DNA of 64,000 bases from contig NZ_JAQFWP010000006.1 in assembly GCF_027706745.1 (NCBI RefSeq), positions 62,001 to 126,000 on the forward strand. The letters run 5' to 3'. The stretch comes from Nocardiopsis suaedae. Its GTDB lineage: Bacteria > Actinomycetota > Actinomycetes > Streptosporangiales > Streptosporangiaceae. Made by a program: the position numbers and the translations under genes. Shown here piece by piece: positions 31,673-40,486 of the stretch; the stretch's first letter is position 1, and every line of letters begins with the position of its first letter. Below the pieces are notes generated by a model. The model was not told the DNA's origin. It made no database searches and worked only from the letters and a program-made list of their open reading frames with translations.

Positions 31673-34600
31673 CTACACGATCTCCTCCTGGGGGGTGCTG
31701 TCCCCTGTGCGGGGGAGTGGCACGTTCAGCGCTGCGACGGGCGCGCCGCAGTCCCCCTTCCCTCGAGCCGTTCCCGACCGCTCTCGGGCCCGGGCGGCGG
31801 CGTCGAACAGTGCTTGGGAGCGCTCCGCGTCACCGCGCCGGTGCGCCACGTGTCCGAGGGCGGTCAGAGCGTGTGCACGCGCTTCGGACGTGGGCGACCG
31901 ATGAAGCGCCTGCTGCATGTGGACCTCCGCCTCCTCGAAGTCACGAAGGGCCGCGTACGCCTCGCCCAGCCCCATGAGGATGGCGGGCATGTCGGCAGGG
32001 GCGTCTGTCGCCGACGCGAGGTCCTGAGCCTTGGCGAAAGCGCTCAAGGCGGTCGTGGGCTGTCCCAGGCGCAGGCGGGTGTGCGCCGAATGCGCCAGTG
32101 CGGCGATCTCAGTGGTGGTGTCGCCGATCGCCCGCGCCGTCTCCAGGGCATCCTGGAAGCACTCGAGGGCCAGTGAAAGCTCGCCCCGGTCGGCATGGAG
32201 TTCGCCGATGTTGCAGCGCATCCGCATGGCGTCACCGCGCCGCCCGGCCTCCTCCGCGAGCCTGAGGGCCTCCTCTCCGAGACGCAGGGCCTCGGCCGGC
32301 TTCCCGATCTGGGCCATCACTCGGGCCATGTTCCCCGTCACCATCATGATCGAGGCCTGGTCGCCGACGGCCTCGTAGAGGGTGAGGGCTTCGTGGAACG
32401 AACCGAGCGCCTGCGCCGGTGCGCCGCGTACGCTGTGGCCGATCGCCGCGAAATGGAGTGACTGGGCGACCGTCGGTACGTGCCCCTCGTGTCGGGCCAC
32501 CGCCAGCGCCTCTTCGATGCAGGGAAGTGCGGCGTCCGCGTGCCCGGCGAGGCTGAGCGCGAGGCCCTGGGCGCTCAGGGCCTGGGCCCGGGTGACCTCG
32601 TCCCCGCAGGTCGATGCCTGATCTATGGCCGCCAGCGAAGTGGCGGCGACCCGGCTCAGACGCTCGGCCCTCAAATGGGCCGCGACGAGCTCGTTCAACG
32701 CGTGCGCGTACCCCACCGCGTCCCCTCGGTCGCGGAAGGTTCGGGCCGCTCCCTGGAAGGCCGTGGCCTCGCGGTCGGGTGCGCCCGAGGTGGACAGGAA
32801 CCCCGCCAGGCGCAGGGCCAGCTCCGCCCGGTGCCAGGCGAACGCCTCGCCCTCCGATGCCGGGTGGGCGCCCCCGGAGCCCGGCAGCAGGTCCAGCAGG
32901 GTTCCCCGCTCGGCCGCGAACCACGCGTCGGCCTCGTCCGGCCCGGCGAACCCCGGCGCCTCCACCGGCGCCCCCGGGCGGGCCGGGCGGCGGTGGCGGT
33001 GCGGGAACCGCGCCCGGTCGGCGGCGTCGGCCGCCGCGAGCCACTGGTCGAACACGCGCGAGAGCACCGCGTGCTCCTCCAGCGCCCCCAGCTCCTCCTG
33101 CGCCGTGCGCCGGGCGAAGTCCGCGGTCAGCGCGTGCAGGCGCCAGCGCCCCGGCGGCCCCGGCTCCTCCACCAGCGAGCGCTCCGACAGCAGCTCCAGG
33201 ACCGGCTCGGCCTCCCGCGCCGTCGCACCGATCGCCGCTGCGGCGGCGTGGGTGCCGAACGCGGTGGACGGAAGAAGGCCGAGCCGGACGAACGCGGCCC
33301 GCGCCGGCGGGGGCAGGCCCTGTGCGCTCGCGGCCAGGGCCGCGGCGACCGGGCCGGTGAACCGGGGCGCCGCCTCGTCGAGCCGCTCGACCAGGTGCGC
33401 CAGCGGCCACGCCGGGTGCGCGTGCCGCCACCAGGACGCCAGCAGCCGCAGCGGGTGCGGCAGCCGGTCCATCCTGCGCGCCAGCGCCGACAGCCCCGGC
33501 CCGTCGGCGCGCGGGTCGCACCCGGTGATCGCGGCCACCAGCCCCACGGCCTCCTCCGGGGCGGGCGCGACCAGCCCCAGCGCGCGCGAACCCTCCAGCG
33601 ACGCCATGCGGATGCGGGAGGTCACCAGGGCGGCGCTGTGCCGCCCCCCGGGCAGCAGCGGGCGCACCTGCTCGGGGTCGGCGGCGTCGTCGAGCACGGC
33701 CAGGAGCCGCAGCGGCGCGGTCAGGGTGCGCCACAGCCGCGCCCGCGCCTCGGTCCCCTCGGGGAGATCGGCGGCGGGCACGCCGAGCTGCCCGAGCATC
33801 TCGTGCAGCGCCTCGGCGGGGTCGCGGGGCGGCCGGTCGGTCCCGGAGCCGTGCAGGTCGACCAGGAGGCGCCCGTCGGGGAACTCGGGGCTCAGGCCGT
33901 GCGCGGCGCGGCACACCAGGGCGGTCTTGCCCACCCCGGGCATGCCCGACACGACCACGGCCGCCGCGCCCGCGCGCAGGTCGGCGGCGATGCGCTCCAG
34001 CTCGGCCGCGCGCCCGTGGAAGTCGTGCAGGTCCCGGGGGAGGGTGTCCGGGGGAGGGGCGGGCGCCGCCCCGGAGGGCGGTGCGCCGGTCGGCGGCGCC
34101 GCGGGCGCCCCCTGGGCGTTCCCGCCGTCCCGGCCCCGGCCGCCCTCGGCCTCGCACAGCAGGTGCCGCAGGGCCGCTCCCGGGGCGACCCCCTGCTCGT
34201 GCAGGTGCTCGGCCAGGCGGCGGCACACCCCCGCCGCCTCGGCGCGGTGCCCGGCCCGCAGCAGGGCGGTGGCCAGGTTGAGGGCGACGGGCTCGCTGCC
34301 GGGGTGGAGGCCGGCCTCGGCGTGCAGCGCGTCGAGCAGGTCGCGCGGGTCGCGGCCGCTCTCCAGCAGCAGCCGCCCGTGGTCGGCCGCGGCGTCGCGG
34401 CGCGCCAGCACCATGGCCTCGCGGCGCCGGAGCGCCCAGTCGCCCGAGAGGCCGGTGAGGGGCGTGCCCCGCCACAGCCCCAGCGCCTCTTCCAGAAGCT
34501 CCAGGGCCGGCTCCCGCTCACCGGCCCGTTCGCGGGCGCGCGCCGCGCGGCACAGCCGCCGGAACCGCGGCCAGTCGACGGCGTCGGCGCCCAGGTCCAG

Positions 34601-34867
34601 GCGGTAGTGGCCGCTTTCGCACACCAGGGCGGCGCGGTCGGCCCCGGCGGCCTCCAGGTGGCGCCGCGTGCGGGACATGTAGCTGTCGAGAGTGGAGAGG
34701 GCGCCGATCCCGCCATTCCAAACGAGTTCGACGATCGATTCTCTAGAGAGCGGCCGCCCTTCTTCCAATGCCAGCAGGACGGCGATTTCGAGTTGTTTTC
34801 CCGACCCCAGTGGGAAGTCGCGGCCGTCGCGCACCAGCCGGACCGGGCCCAGGACTCTCAGCTCCAC
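31673..34867 (-). CDS. AfsR/SARP-family transcriptional regulator
   Basis: A 1064-residue regulator. The OmpR-like DNA-binding domain is at 1-95 (ELRVLGPVRLVRDGRDFPLG, GRPLSRESIVELVWNGG, LDSYMSRTRRHLEAAG). The bacterial transcriptional activation domain is at about 95-250. NB-ARC follows, with Walker A SGMPGVGKTALV (about 299) and a VTSRIRMASLEG/GLVAPAPEEAVGL region. TPR repeats fill about 700-1030. GTG 34867 with AGGAGG 4 nt upstream is the start. AfsR-type proteins integrate signals, often Ser/Thr kinase phosphorylation, to activate secondary metabolism or development. No biosynthetic cluster is adjacent; the possible target is the small peptide gene at 31425 or distant loci. Confidence 0.92.
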   Translation of the reverse strand: MELRVLGPVRLVRDGRDFPLGSGKQLEIAVLLALEEGRPLSRESIVELVWNGGIGALSTLDSYMSRTRRHLEAAGADRAALVCESGHYRLDLGADAVDWPRFRRLCRAARARERAGEREPALELLEEALGLWRGTPLTGLSGDWALRRREAMVLARRDAAADHGRLLLESGRDPRDLLDALHAEAGLHPGSEPVALNLATALLRAGHRAEAAGVCRRLAEHLHEQGVAPGAALRHLLCEAEGGRGRDGGNAQGAPAAPPTGAPPSGAAPAPPPDTLPRDLHDFHGRAAELERIAADLRAGAAAVVVSGMPGVGKTALVCRAAHGLSPEFPDGRLLVDLHGSGTDRPPRDPAEALHEMLGQLGVPAADLPEGTEARARLWRTLTAPLRLLAVLDDAADPEQVRPLLPGGRHSAALVTSRIRMASLEGSRALGLVAPAPEEAVGLVAAITGCDPRADGPGLSALARRMDRLPHPLRLLASWWRHAHPAWPLAHLVERLDEAAPRFTGPVAAALAASAQGLPPPARAAFVRLGLLPSTAFGTHAAAAAIGATAREAEPVLELLSERSLVEEPGPPGRWRLHALTADFARRTAQEELGALEEHAVLSRVFDQWLAAADAADRARFPHRHRRPARPGAPVEAPGFAGPDEADAWFAAERGTLLDLLPGSGGAHPASEGEAFAWHRAELALRLAGFLSTSGAPDREATAFQGAARTFRDRGDAVGYAHALNELVAAHLRAERLSRVAATSLAAIDQASTCGDEVTRAQALSAQGLALSLAGHADAALPCIEEALAVARHEGHVPTVAQSLHFAAIGHSVRGAPAQALGSFHEALTLYEAVGDQASIMMVTGNMARVMAQIGKPAEALRLGEEALRLAEEAGRRGDAMRMRCNIGELHADRGELSLALECFQDALETARAIGDTTTEIAALAHSAHTRLRLGQPTTALSAFAKAQDLASATDAPADMPAILMGLGEAYAALRDFEEAEVHMQQALHRSPTSEARAHALTALGHVAHRRGDAERSQALFDAAARARERSGTARGKGDCGAPVAALNVPLPRTGDSTPQEEIV

Positions 34868-35096
34868 CCTACCTCCTTCGGGTGCTGCTCCCCGGGGTGG
34901 TGAGTGTGCCCCGAAAGCCGGTCGGGAGAACCGGCCGAAATCTGCCACCAGGGATTACCGCGGCCTCCGCGGCGGCATTATGGGCATTGACCTGCGGCCC
35001 GGCCGTGCGGGCGGTCCCGAGCCGGCCACGGCCGGGTACACGAACGCATCCCCGGGGGAATACCGGGCCGAAGGGCCCGCCCCGGGAATACGGCAT

Positions 35097-35108
35097 CTGC
35101 AATTGCAG
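35097..35108. promoter_or_regulatory. Palindrome in divergent afsR-like / flippase-like intergenic region
   Basis: CTGCAATTGCAG is a perfect 12-bp palindrome in the 338-bp region between the AfsR-like gene (minus) and the LPG-synthase-like gene (plus). It is AT-richer than its surroundings and is a candidate operator. I see no gene in this gap. Confidence 0.35.
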
Positions 35109-35205
35109 GTGAATGCGAATATGCGCGGGCATCGGCCGTGCGCATTCGCCGGACACGCCGGTCCCCTGGCACGGGACCGGGGCCGGGTGGGGCAGTCTTG
35201 GGGGC

Positions 35206-37596
35206 GTGAGAACGGCAGCCGATCGCCCCGACCGGGGCGCAGACGAGGTACTGGGACCCATTCCGCCGCCCGTGCGGCGCCCCACCGACCTGCTGGTGGG
35301 CACGGCCGGGGCGGTGGCGGTCGCGGCGGTGCTCGGGCTGGTCTCCCTGGCCGGCGACGGGCAGGGCGCGGCCCCGGACGAGCTGCGCTCCCTGCTCCCG
35401 CCCTCGCTGCTGGCCCTGGTGGCCGCGGCCGCCAACATCGCGGTGCTGGTGCTGGCCGCGGTGGCCGCCGTGGAGCGGCTGATCCGCCGCGCCGGGCGCG
35501 ACCTGGTGCGCGGCCTGGCCGCCGCCGCGTTCTCCTACGGCGCCACCGAGGCCGTCAACGCGGCCGTGCTGGCCCTGTCCGGCCCCACGGGGCCGCCCGA
35601 GGCGCTGTCGGCCGGAGCGCACACGTGGCTGCTCGGCGGCCCCGCGCACGCCTACCTGGCCGCCGCCATGGCCTACACCGCCGCGGTGGGCCCGGTGCGC
35701 CTGGCCCGGGTGCGCGGCGGGCTGTGGGCCGGGATCGCCGCCACCGCCGCCGCCGTGCTGCTGGCCGGGGTGGCCACGGTCCCCGCGCTGGCCCTGACCG
35801 CGCTGCTGGGCGCCACCGGCGCCGCCCTGGCGGGGTTCGCCGTGGGCGCGGCGCGCCCGGAGTCGCTGACCGGGCCGATGGTGGAGGAGCTGCGGCGCTT
35901 CGGCCTGGAGCCGCTCACCCTGGCCCCGGCCGGGACCGACGGGGAGGGCAACCGCCGCTTCACCGCCGATACCCCCTCCCGGCGCCTGGACCTGGTGCTG
36001 ATGCGCGCCGACGACACCGTGCAGGCCCTCAAGCGGCTGGGCGGGATGGTGCTGCTGCGCGGCCCGGTCGCCCCGCCCGTGCGCCTGGGCCTGTCGCGCC
36101 GGCTGGAGCACGCCGCGGTGATGGGGTGGGCCGCCCGCGCGGCCGGGGCGTGCGTCCCCGACGTGCTGGGCATCGGCGACGTGGGCGCCGGGTCGGCGGT
36201 GCTGATCCGCGAGTACGCGCCCGTGCGGACCCTGGAGGAGGTGCGGGAGGAGGAGCTGACCGACGCGGCCCTGGAGGGGCTGTGGCGGGAGCTGGCGCTG
36301 CTGCACCGCAACCGCATCGCCCACGGCTCGATCGGCGGGGACACCGTGGGCTGGAGGACCGGCGGCCGCCCCGCCTTCACCGGGCTGTCCGGGGGATCGG
36401 TGGCCGCCGCGCCGCTCAAGGCCTCTCTGGACACCGCGGCGCTGCTGACCGCGGTGGCGCTGCGCACGGGCGCCGAGCGGTCGGTACGGGCCGCGGTCGC
36501 GGTGCTGGGGCTGGAGGCGGTGGCGGGCGCCCTGCCCCTGCTGCAGCCCGCCGGGATGCCGCTCGGCCTGCGAAGACGCCTGCGCGGGCACCCCGGGGTG
36601 CTCGGGGAGGTGCGCGCGCGCATCACCGGCCTGGCCCCCGAGGCCCCGGCCCGCCCCGCCCGGCTGGAGCGCATGCGCCCGCGCACCGTGGTCAGCGCCG
36701 CCGTGGCCACCGTGGTGGCGCTGGTGCTGGCCAACCAGCTGGCCGGGGTCGACCTGACCACCGTCGCGGCGGCCGACGCCGGGTGGGCGGCGGCCGCCTT
36801 CGCGGCCGCGACGGCCTGCATGGTCGCGGCCGCCCTGGCGCTGATGGGCTTCGTGCCGATCCGGCTGAACCTGTGGACCACCGTGCTGGTGCAGTACGCC
36901 GGGTCCTTCATCCGCATCGCCGCCCCCGCGGGGCTGGGGTCGCTGGCGATCAACACCCGCTACGTCACCTGCCAGGGCGCCTCGGCGGGGCTGGCGATCT
37001 CGGCGGTGGGCCTGTCCCAGGCGGTGGGGCTGCTCACGCATGTGCCGCTGCTGCTGGTCAGCGCCTACCTGACCGGTACCGGCACCGACCGGTTCACCGA
37101 CTTCTCGCCGTCGCCGACGCTGGTGGCCGTGGTGCTGGTGCCGGCCGCCGGGGTGGCGGCGGTGCTGCTGGTCCCGCGGCTGCGCGGGCTGGTGGTCGAG
37201 CGGGTGCGGCCCTACTTCCAGGGCGTGGTGCCCCAGCTGCTCGACCTGCTGCAGCGGCCCCGGCGGCTGGCCATGGGGGTGGGCGGCACGCTGCTGCTGA
37301 CGGCGGGGTTCGTGGGGAGCCTGTACTTCTCCGTGCTGGCCTTCGGCGGGCAGGCCGACCTGGCGGCGGTGGCGGTGGTGTTCCTGGCCGGGAACGCGCT
37401 GGGCTCGGCCGCCCCGACGCCGGGCGGGCTGGGCGCGGTGGAGGCGGCCCTGCTGACGGGGCTGTCGACGGTGGCGGGGCTGCCGGTGGCGGTCGGGCTG
37501 CCGGCGGTGCTGCTGTTCCGGGTGCTGACGTTCTGGTTCCCGGTCCTGCCCGGGTGGGGGGCCTTCCACCTGCTGCAGAGGTGGAAGGCGATCTGA
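35206..37596 (+). CDS. Lysylphosphatidylglycerol-synthase-type membrane protein (UPF0104) with kinase-like middle domain
   Basis: A 796-residue polytopic protein. The N-terminal half has about six membrane helices. The middle (about 240-480) looks like a degenerate kinase/phosphotransferase fold: RLDLVLMRADDTVQALKRLG, AVMGWAARAAGACVPDVLGI, SAVLIREYAPVRTLEEV, ELALLHRNRIAHGSIGGDTV, where HGS replaces the catalytic HxD. The C-terminal third is the LPG_synthase_TM domain (VLANQLAGVDLTTVAAADAG, RIAAPAGLGSLAINTRYVT, NALGSAAPTPGGLGAVEAAL). The family includes phospholipid flippases and MprF-like proteins. GTG 35206 is the start chosen. The lipid substrate is unknown. Confidence 0.85.
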   Translation: MRTAADRPDRGADEVLGPIPPPVRRPTDLLVGTAGAVAVAAVLGLVSLAGDGQGAAPDELRSLLPPSLLALVAAAANIAVLVLAAVAAVERLIRRAGRDLVRGLAAAAFSYGATEAVNAAVLALSGPTGPPEALSAGAHTWLLGGPAHAYLAAAMAYTAAVGPVRLARVRGGLWAGIAATAAAVLLAGVATVPALALTALLGATGAALAGFAVGAARPESLTGPMVEELRRFGLEPLTLAPAGTDGEGNRRFTADTPSRRLDLVLMRADDTVQALKRLGGMVLLRGPVAPPVRLGLSRRLEHAAVMGWAARAAGACVPDVLGIGDVGAGSAVLIREYAPVRTLEEVREEELTDAALEGLWRELALLHRNRIAHGSIGGDTVGWRTGGRPAFTGLSGGSVAAAPLKASLDTAALLTAVALRTGAERSVRAAVAVLGLEAVAGALPLLQPAGMPLGLRRRLRGHPGVLGEVRARITGLAPEAPARPARLERMRPRTVVSAAVATVVALVLANQLAGVDLTTVAAADAGWAAAAFAAATACMVAAALALMGFVPIRLNLWTTVLVQYAGSFIRIAAPAGLGSLAINTRYVTCQGASAGLAISAVGLSQAVGLLTHVPLLLVSAYLTGTGTDRFTDFSPSPTLVAVVLVPAAGVAAVLLVPRLRGLVVERVRPYFQGVVPQLLDLLQRPRRLAMGVGGTLLLTAGFVGSLYFSVLAFGGQADLAAVAVVFLAGNALGSAAPTPGGLGAVEAALLTGLSTVAGLPVAVGLPAVLLFRVLTFWFPVLPGWGAFHLLQRWKAI

Positions 37597-37684
37597 GGCA
37601 GGCCGAGGTGAGGGGCGCATCACACCGTTCCCGCGGGGCTGCGCCGTGTGCGGGGGAGTGCGTGCGGAGGGACGGGCCGCCTTC

Positions 37685-37816
37685 GAGCGCGCTTGGGGCG
37701 GACGCATGATGTGCTCTGCCAGCGCTCTGCAACGGGGATGCCATAGATCTACGCCATAAAGCCGGGAGTGGTGGCGCTTCACACCCCAAGACCACAGCGG
37801 AGCGGCTCCGCCGCAC
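37685..37816 (+). repeat. Fixed-geometry intergenic element, copy B
   Basis: AGCGCGCTTG at 37686, AGCGCTCTGC at 37721 (35 bp), core TGCCATAGATCTACG / CCATAAAGCC from 37739 (18 bp). It is followed by GGGAGTG, CTTCACA and the hairpin ACAGCGGAGCGGCTCCGC ending near 37816, which copy D shares. It lies 90 bp after the stop of the LPG-type gene and faces the L32 gene. Confidence 0.88.
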
Positions 37817-37862
37817 TGACCTCCCACACCGGCCCCCGCAAGGGGGCGGACCTCGGCGGGCC

Positions 37863-37950
37863 GTGTCCTCTGGAGTGATGGAGCATTCGGCGGCCGCGGC
37901 CGCCGACCGCCTACGGCCTTCGGCCGTCCCCCGACAGGCGTTCCGCCGGT
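37863..37950 (+). repeat. Dispersed ~100-bp repeat, copy 2
   Basis: Matches the minus strand of 7320-7420: TCTGGAGTG, TCGGCGGCCG, CCGCCTACGGCCTTCG, CCGACAGGCG, CCGGTGCGGA in order. Between 37597 and 38080 no gene is supported besides the two repeats. Confidence 0.5.
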
Positions 37951-38080
37951 GCGGACCCGCTCGGCGAACGGCGGGCGCCGACAGCGGGGGCTCGGCCTGT
38001 GCGGGCCCACTGTCGGCGCCCTCAAAGGAGCGGTCTGCCGCCGCCCCCGCGGCCCGGTCCGGGCCCGGAGGCGTCCGCGG

Positions 38081-38248
38081 TCACGGCAGGGGGATCAGCC
38101 CGCGCCGGTAGGCCGCGGCCTGGCGCCGCGGGACCAGGGCGGTACGGCCGCCGACGGTGACCTCGATCAGGTCCGGCACGGCGGCCCGCCACTGTGAGCG
38201 GCGCTTGCGGGTGTTGGAGCGGGACATCTTGCGCTTGGGCACGGCCAT
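38081..38248 (-). CDS. rpmF: 50S ribosomal protein L32, zinc-independent paralogue
   Basis: A 55-residue L32: [20 protein letters not shown] is diagnostic. The C-terminal zinc ribbon cysteines of standard L32 are absent (the tail reads [15 protein letters not shown]), so this is the C-minus form made under zinc limitation. ATG 38248. It is the last gene of the L33-L31-L32 minus-strand cluster controlled by the Zur box at 38873. These paralogues replace zinc-containing copies to free zinc. Confidence 0.94.
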   Translation of the reverse strand: MAVPKRKMSRSNTRKRRSQWRAAVPDLIEVTVGGRTALVPRRQAAAYRRGLIPLP

Positions 38249-38348
38249 GGGTGGCGGTCGGCCTTTCGTTCGGGCCCCGCCGGGCGGCACGGGTCGGCCC
38301 GGTGCCGGGGCGGGGCGATCGGATCGGGTGCGGGTGCTTGGGCCCGTG

Positions 38349-38594
38349 TCAGGAGCGGCCGTAGCGCTGCTTGAAGCGCTCGACCCGTCCGGCGGTGTCG
38401 ACCACGCGCCCCCTGCCGGTGTAGAAGGGGTGGCTCGCGCTGGAGATCTCCACGTCGACGACCGGGTAGGTGTTGCCGTCCTCCCAGGTGACGACCTGGT
38501 CGGAGGTGACGGTCGAGCGGGTCAGGAAGGCCATGTCCCCCGCCTTGTCGCGGAAGACGACGGGCCGGTACTCGGGGTGGATTCCGGGTTTCAC
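38349..38594 (-). CDS. rpmE2: 50S ribosomal protein L31 type B
   Basis: An 81-residue L31 of type [60 protein letters not shown]. No CxxC pairs are present, and the type B insert is, so this is the zinc-independent form. It is the middle gene of the Zur-controlled ribosomal cluster, 73 bp from L33 and 100 bp from L32. The conserved role is to replace the zinc-binding L31 and, when zinc returns, to be displaced. Confidence 0.96.
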   Translation of the reverse strand: MKPGIHPEYRPVVFRDKAGDMAFLTRSTVTSDQVVTWEDGNTYPVVDVEISSASHPFYTGRGRVVDTAGRVERFKQRYGRS

Positions 38595-38667
38595 TGGTGT
38601 CCTTCTCTCGTGGCGTCGGCGCCGCGGGGCGCCGGGGCTGTCCGGGGCGGTCCGGGTCCGGGGCCGC

Positions 38668-38832
38668 TCAGCGGTCCTCGCGGAACTCGGTGTGCCGCCT
38701 GATGACCGGGTCGTACTTGCGCAGCACGAGGCGGTCGGGCGTGTTGCGGCGGTTCTTGCGGGTGACGTAGGTGTAGCCGGTCCCGGCCGTCGAGCGGAGC
38801 TTGACGATGGGCCGGGCGTCGCTGCGCGCCAT
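38668..38832 (-). CDS. rpmG: 50S ribosomal protein L33, zinc-independent paralogue
   Basis: A 54-residue L33: [40 protein letters not shown]. The four cysteines of zinc-binding L33 are replaced. ATG 38832 with GGAGG upstream. It is the first gene of the cluster, 41-55 bp from a Zur box. S14, S18 and L28 paralogues that often accompany it in streptomycetes are not here. Confidence 0.96.
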   Translation of the reverse strand: MARSDARPIVKLRSTAGTGYTYVTRKNRRNTPDRLVLRKYDPVIRRHTEFREDR

Positions 38833-38872
38833 GGCGGGCCTCCTCGGGGTGTCTGCGGTCGTTATAAGCGAA

Positions 38873-38887
38873 TGATAACCGTTTTCA
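38873..38887. promoter_or_regulatory. Zur box
   Basis: TGATAACCGTTTTCA, a near-perfect inverted repeat matching the actinobacterial Zur pattern TGAAAACG-type/TTTTCA, 41 bp upstream of the L33 start. The flank ATAAGCGAATGATAACC is AT-rich and contains the likely -10 region. The cluster should be derepressed in low zinc. Confidence 0.85.
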
Positions 38888-39015
38888 TTCCCGATGGTGG
38901 CAGGCCGCCCGGAGGCCGGGCCGCGTGGTTTCTCCCCTCCCGCACGGTGGTGGGAGGATCGAGGGGGCGCGAGCGCACGGGCGTACCGGCCCGCTGGAGC
39001 AGGAAGGTGGAGGGC

Positions 39016-39459
39016 GTGGCCGCAGACAGGACCGCCGAGCAGGCCTGGGAGTCGCTGGCACGGGCTCACGTGGCGCTCATGCGGCGCTTCCAGGTCGATT
39101 TCCGCGGCGCCGAGGTCAGCATGCGGGAGTACGACGTCCTGCTGACCCTGGCCCGCTGCCCCTACGGCGGGGCGCGGCTGTGCGAGCTGAACGACAGGGT
39201 GCTGCTGGACCAGTCCTCCATCAGCCGCCTGGTGGAGCGCATGGACGGCGACGGGCTGGTCGAGCGCGGCCCCGACCCCGATGACCGGCGGGGCACCCGG
39301 GTGCGCCTGACGGAGGCGGGCCGGGCGGTGCTGCGCCGTATCGGCCCCAGGCACGCCGCCGCGATCGCCGAGTCCCTGGGCGGCGTACTGACCAAGGAGG
39401 AGCTGGTCACCCTGCGCGGCCTGGCCGACAAGCTGCTGAAGGCCCAGACCGAGGGGTAG
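39016..39459 (+). CDS. MarR-family transcriptional regulator
   Basis: A 147-residue winged-helix protein: [40 protein letters not shown], the recognition helix [20 protein letters not shown], the wing [18 protein letters not shown], and the C-terminal dimer helix [17 protein letters not shown] 39016 is chosen because AGGAAGG lies 8 nt upstream. The longer frame back to 38470 overlaps the ribosomal genes. Divergent from the L33 gene; target unknown. It is followed by a decayed transposase. Confidence 0.88.
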   Translation: MAADRTAEQAWESLARAHVALMRRFQVDFRGAEVSMREYDVLLTLARCPYGGARLCELNDRVLLDQSSISRLVERMDGDGLVERGPDPDDRRGTRVRLTEAGRAVLRRIGPRHAAAIAESLGGVLTKEELVTLRGLADKLLKAQTEG

Positions 39460-39495
39460 GCGGCCTGCGGCGTCGGCGCGCCTCGGCGGGCCGCG

Positions 39496-39896
39496 CTTGG
39501 ATCGGCCTGATCGGCGGTAGCGACGGCCGCGCGTATCTGGTGGCTCGCCGCAATCGGCGGACCGGCGAGATCGCCTACCACCTGAACTGGGCGCCGGCCC
39601 CGGCCCCGGTCCCGCTCCAGCCCCTGGTCACCGTCGCCGGAATGCGCTGGAGGATCGAAGAATCGTTCCAGGGCGCGAAGGAACTCGCCGCGCTCGACGA
39701 ACACCGGGGCCGCACTTGGACCTCCTGGCGCCGGTGGGCCACCCTCGCCATGCTCGCCTACGCTTTCCCCGCCATCACCCGCACCACCCAGGACACCGGG
39801 TGGGGACATCGCCTCCGCCGGTCGATCTGGCGACGACGCCCCCAGGCCACCGCCAAGCGGCTGCACTACCGGCGACGACTCGCCCTTGCCGCATGA
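39496..39896 (+). pseudogene. Transposase remnant, IS701-like C-terminal part
   Basis: A reading frame from about 39496 encodes [66 protein letters not shown] and ATLAMLAYAFPAITRTT. This is the C-terminal third of IS701/DDE-type transposases from streptomycetes, including the E of the catalytic triad in WRIEESFQ. The N-terminal two thirds, with the first two catalytic D residues, and the inverted repeats are missing. It marks an old insertion next to lower-GC DNA at 39.9-40.4 kb. Confidence 0.8.
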
Positions 39897-39991
39897 AGGC
39901 CCGAACCTGCAGCTGCAAATACCCCGGTGGCGATCACCGCAGACCGGATAATGGCGTTGTCGAAGGCGGCGCAGTGCTTCGCAGTGACGCC

Positions 39992-40443
39992 TCATATTGT
40001 CGCCGGTCGAAAACGAACGGACCCAATCCCCCAAGGAGCCCAGGATTCCCGCATTCCGTTGAAGAACCCCGACCAGGTCACGCTCGTATCGGTCACATCG
40101 ACACGCGCGGAAAGCGGCCAGCAGCCCCATAGCCCGCATGGGCAGCCGAGCAGCACCGTGTCACCGTCGTCGTAGTAAGACAGCTCCGGCTCCCCCGAGA
40201 AAGTACAGGCTCGGCCAGAAGACCCCATCCAACGAGTCCAGGCCGACGTAACCCCCGGGGGGAAGGCGCCTCATCCTCGTCACCGTCGACCTCCGCCAAT
40301 GCCAACGGACGCTCGATTGGACGCGCCAACCCCTGCGGCCGCACCCCATCGATCGAGATTGCCAACCGCGGTGCCCTTGGTCCCTCAGACTCAGGAGCAT
40401 CGGCGGCTTCGACTACGAACTCGATCCTGTTCACCGGCCCCAC
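39992..40443 (-). pseudogene. Frameshifted conserved hypothetical gene
   Basis: On the minus strand the reading passes through three frames: GTG 40443 MGPVNRIEFVVEAADAPE to AEVDGDEDEAPSPRG, then GYVGLDSLDGVFWPSLYFLG, then EPELSYYDDGDTVLLGCPCG, LWGCWPLSARVDVTDTSVTW, SGFFNGMRESWAPWGIGSVR. The last section resembles actinobacterial proteins with a GC-x-CG-x-WGCWPL motif and unknown function. At least two frameshifts are needed, so it is dead unless the sequence has errors. GC content is below the window average. Confidence 0.6.
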
Positions 40444-40486
40444 CTCAGCTGCTCAACGCGTGAAACCTGACCCTGCAGCCGGAGTA

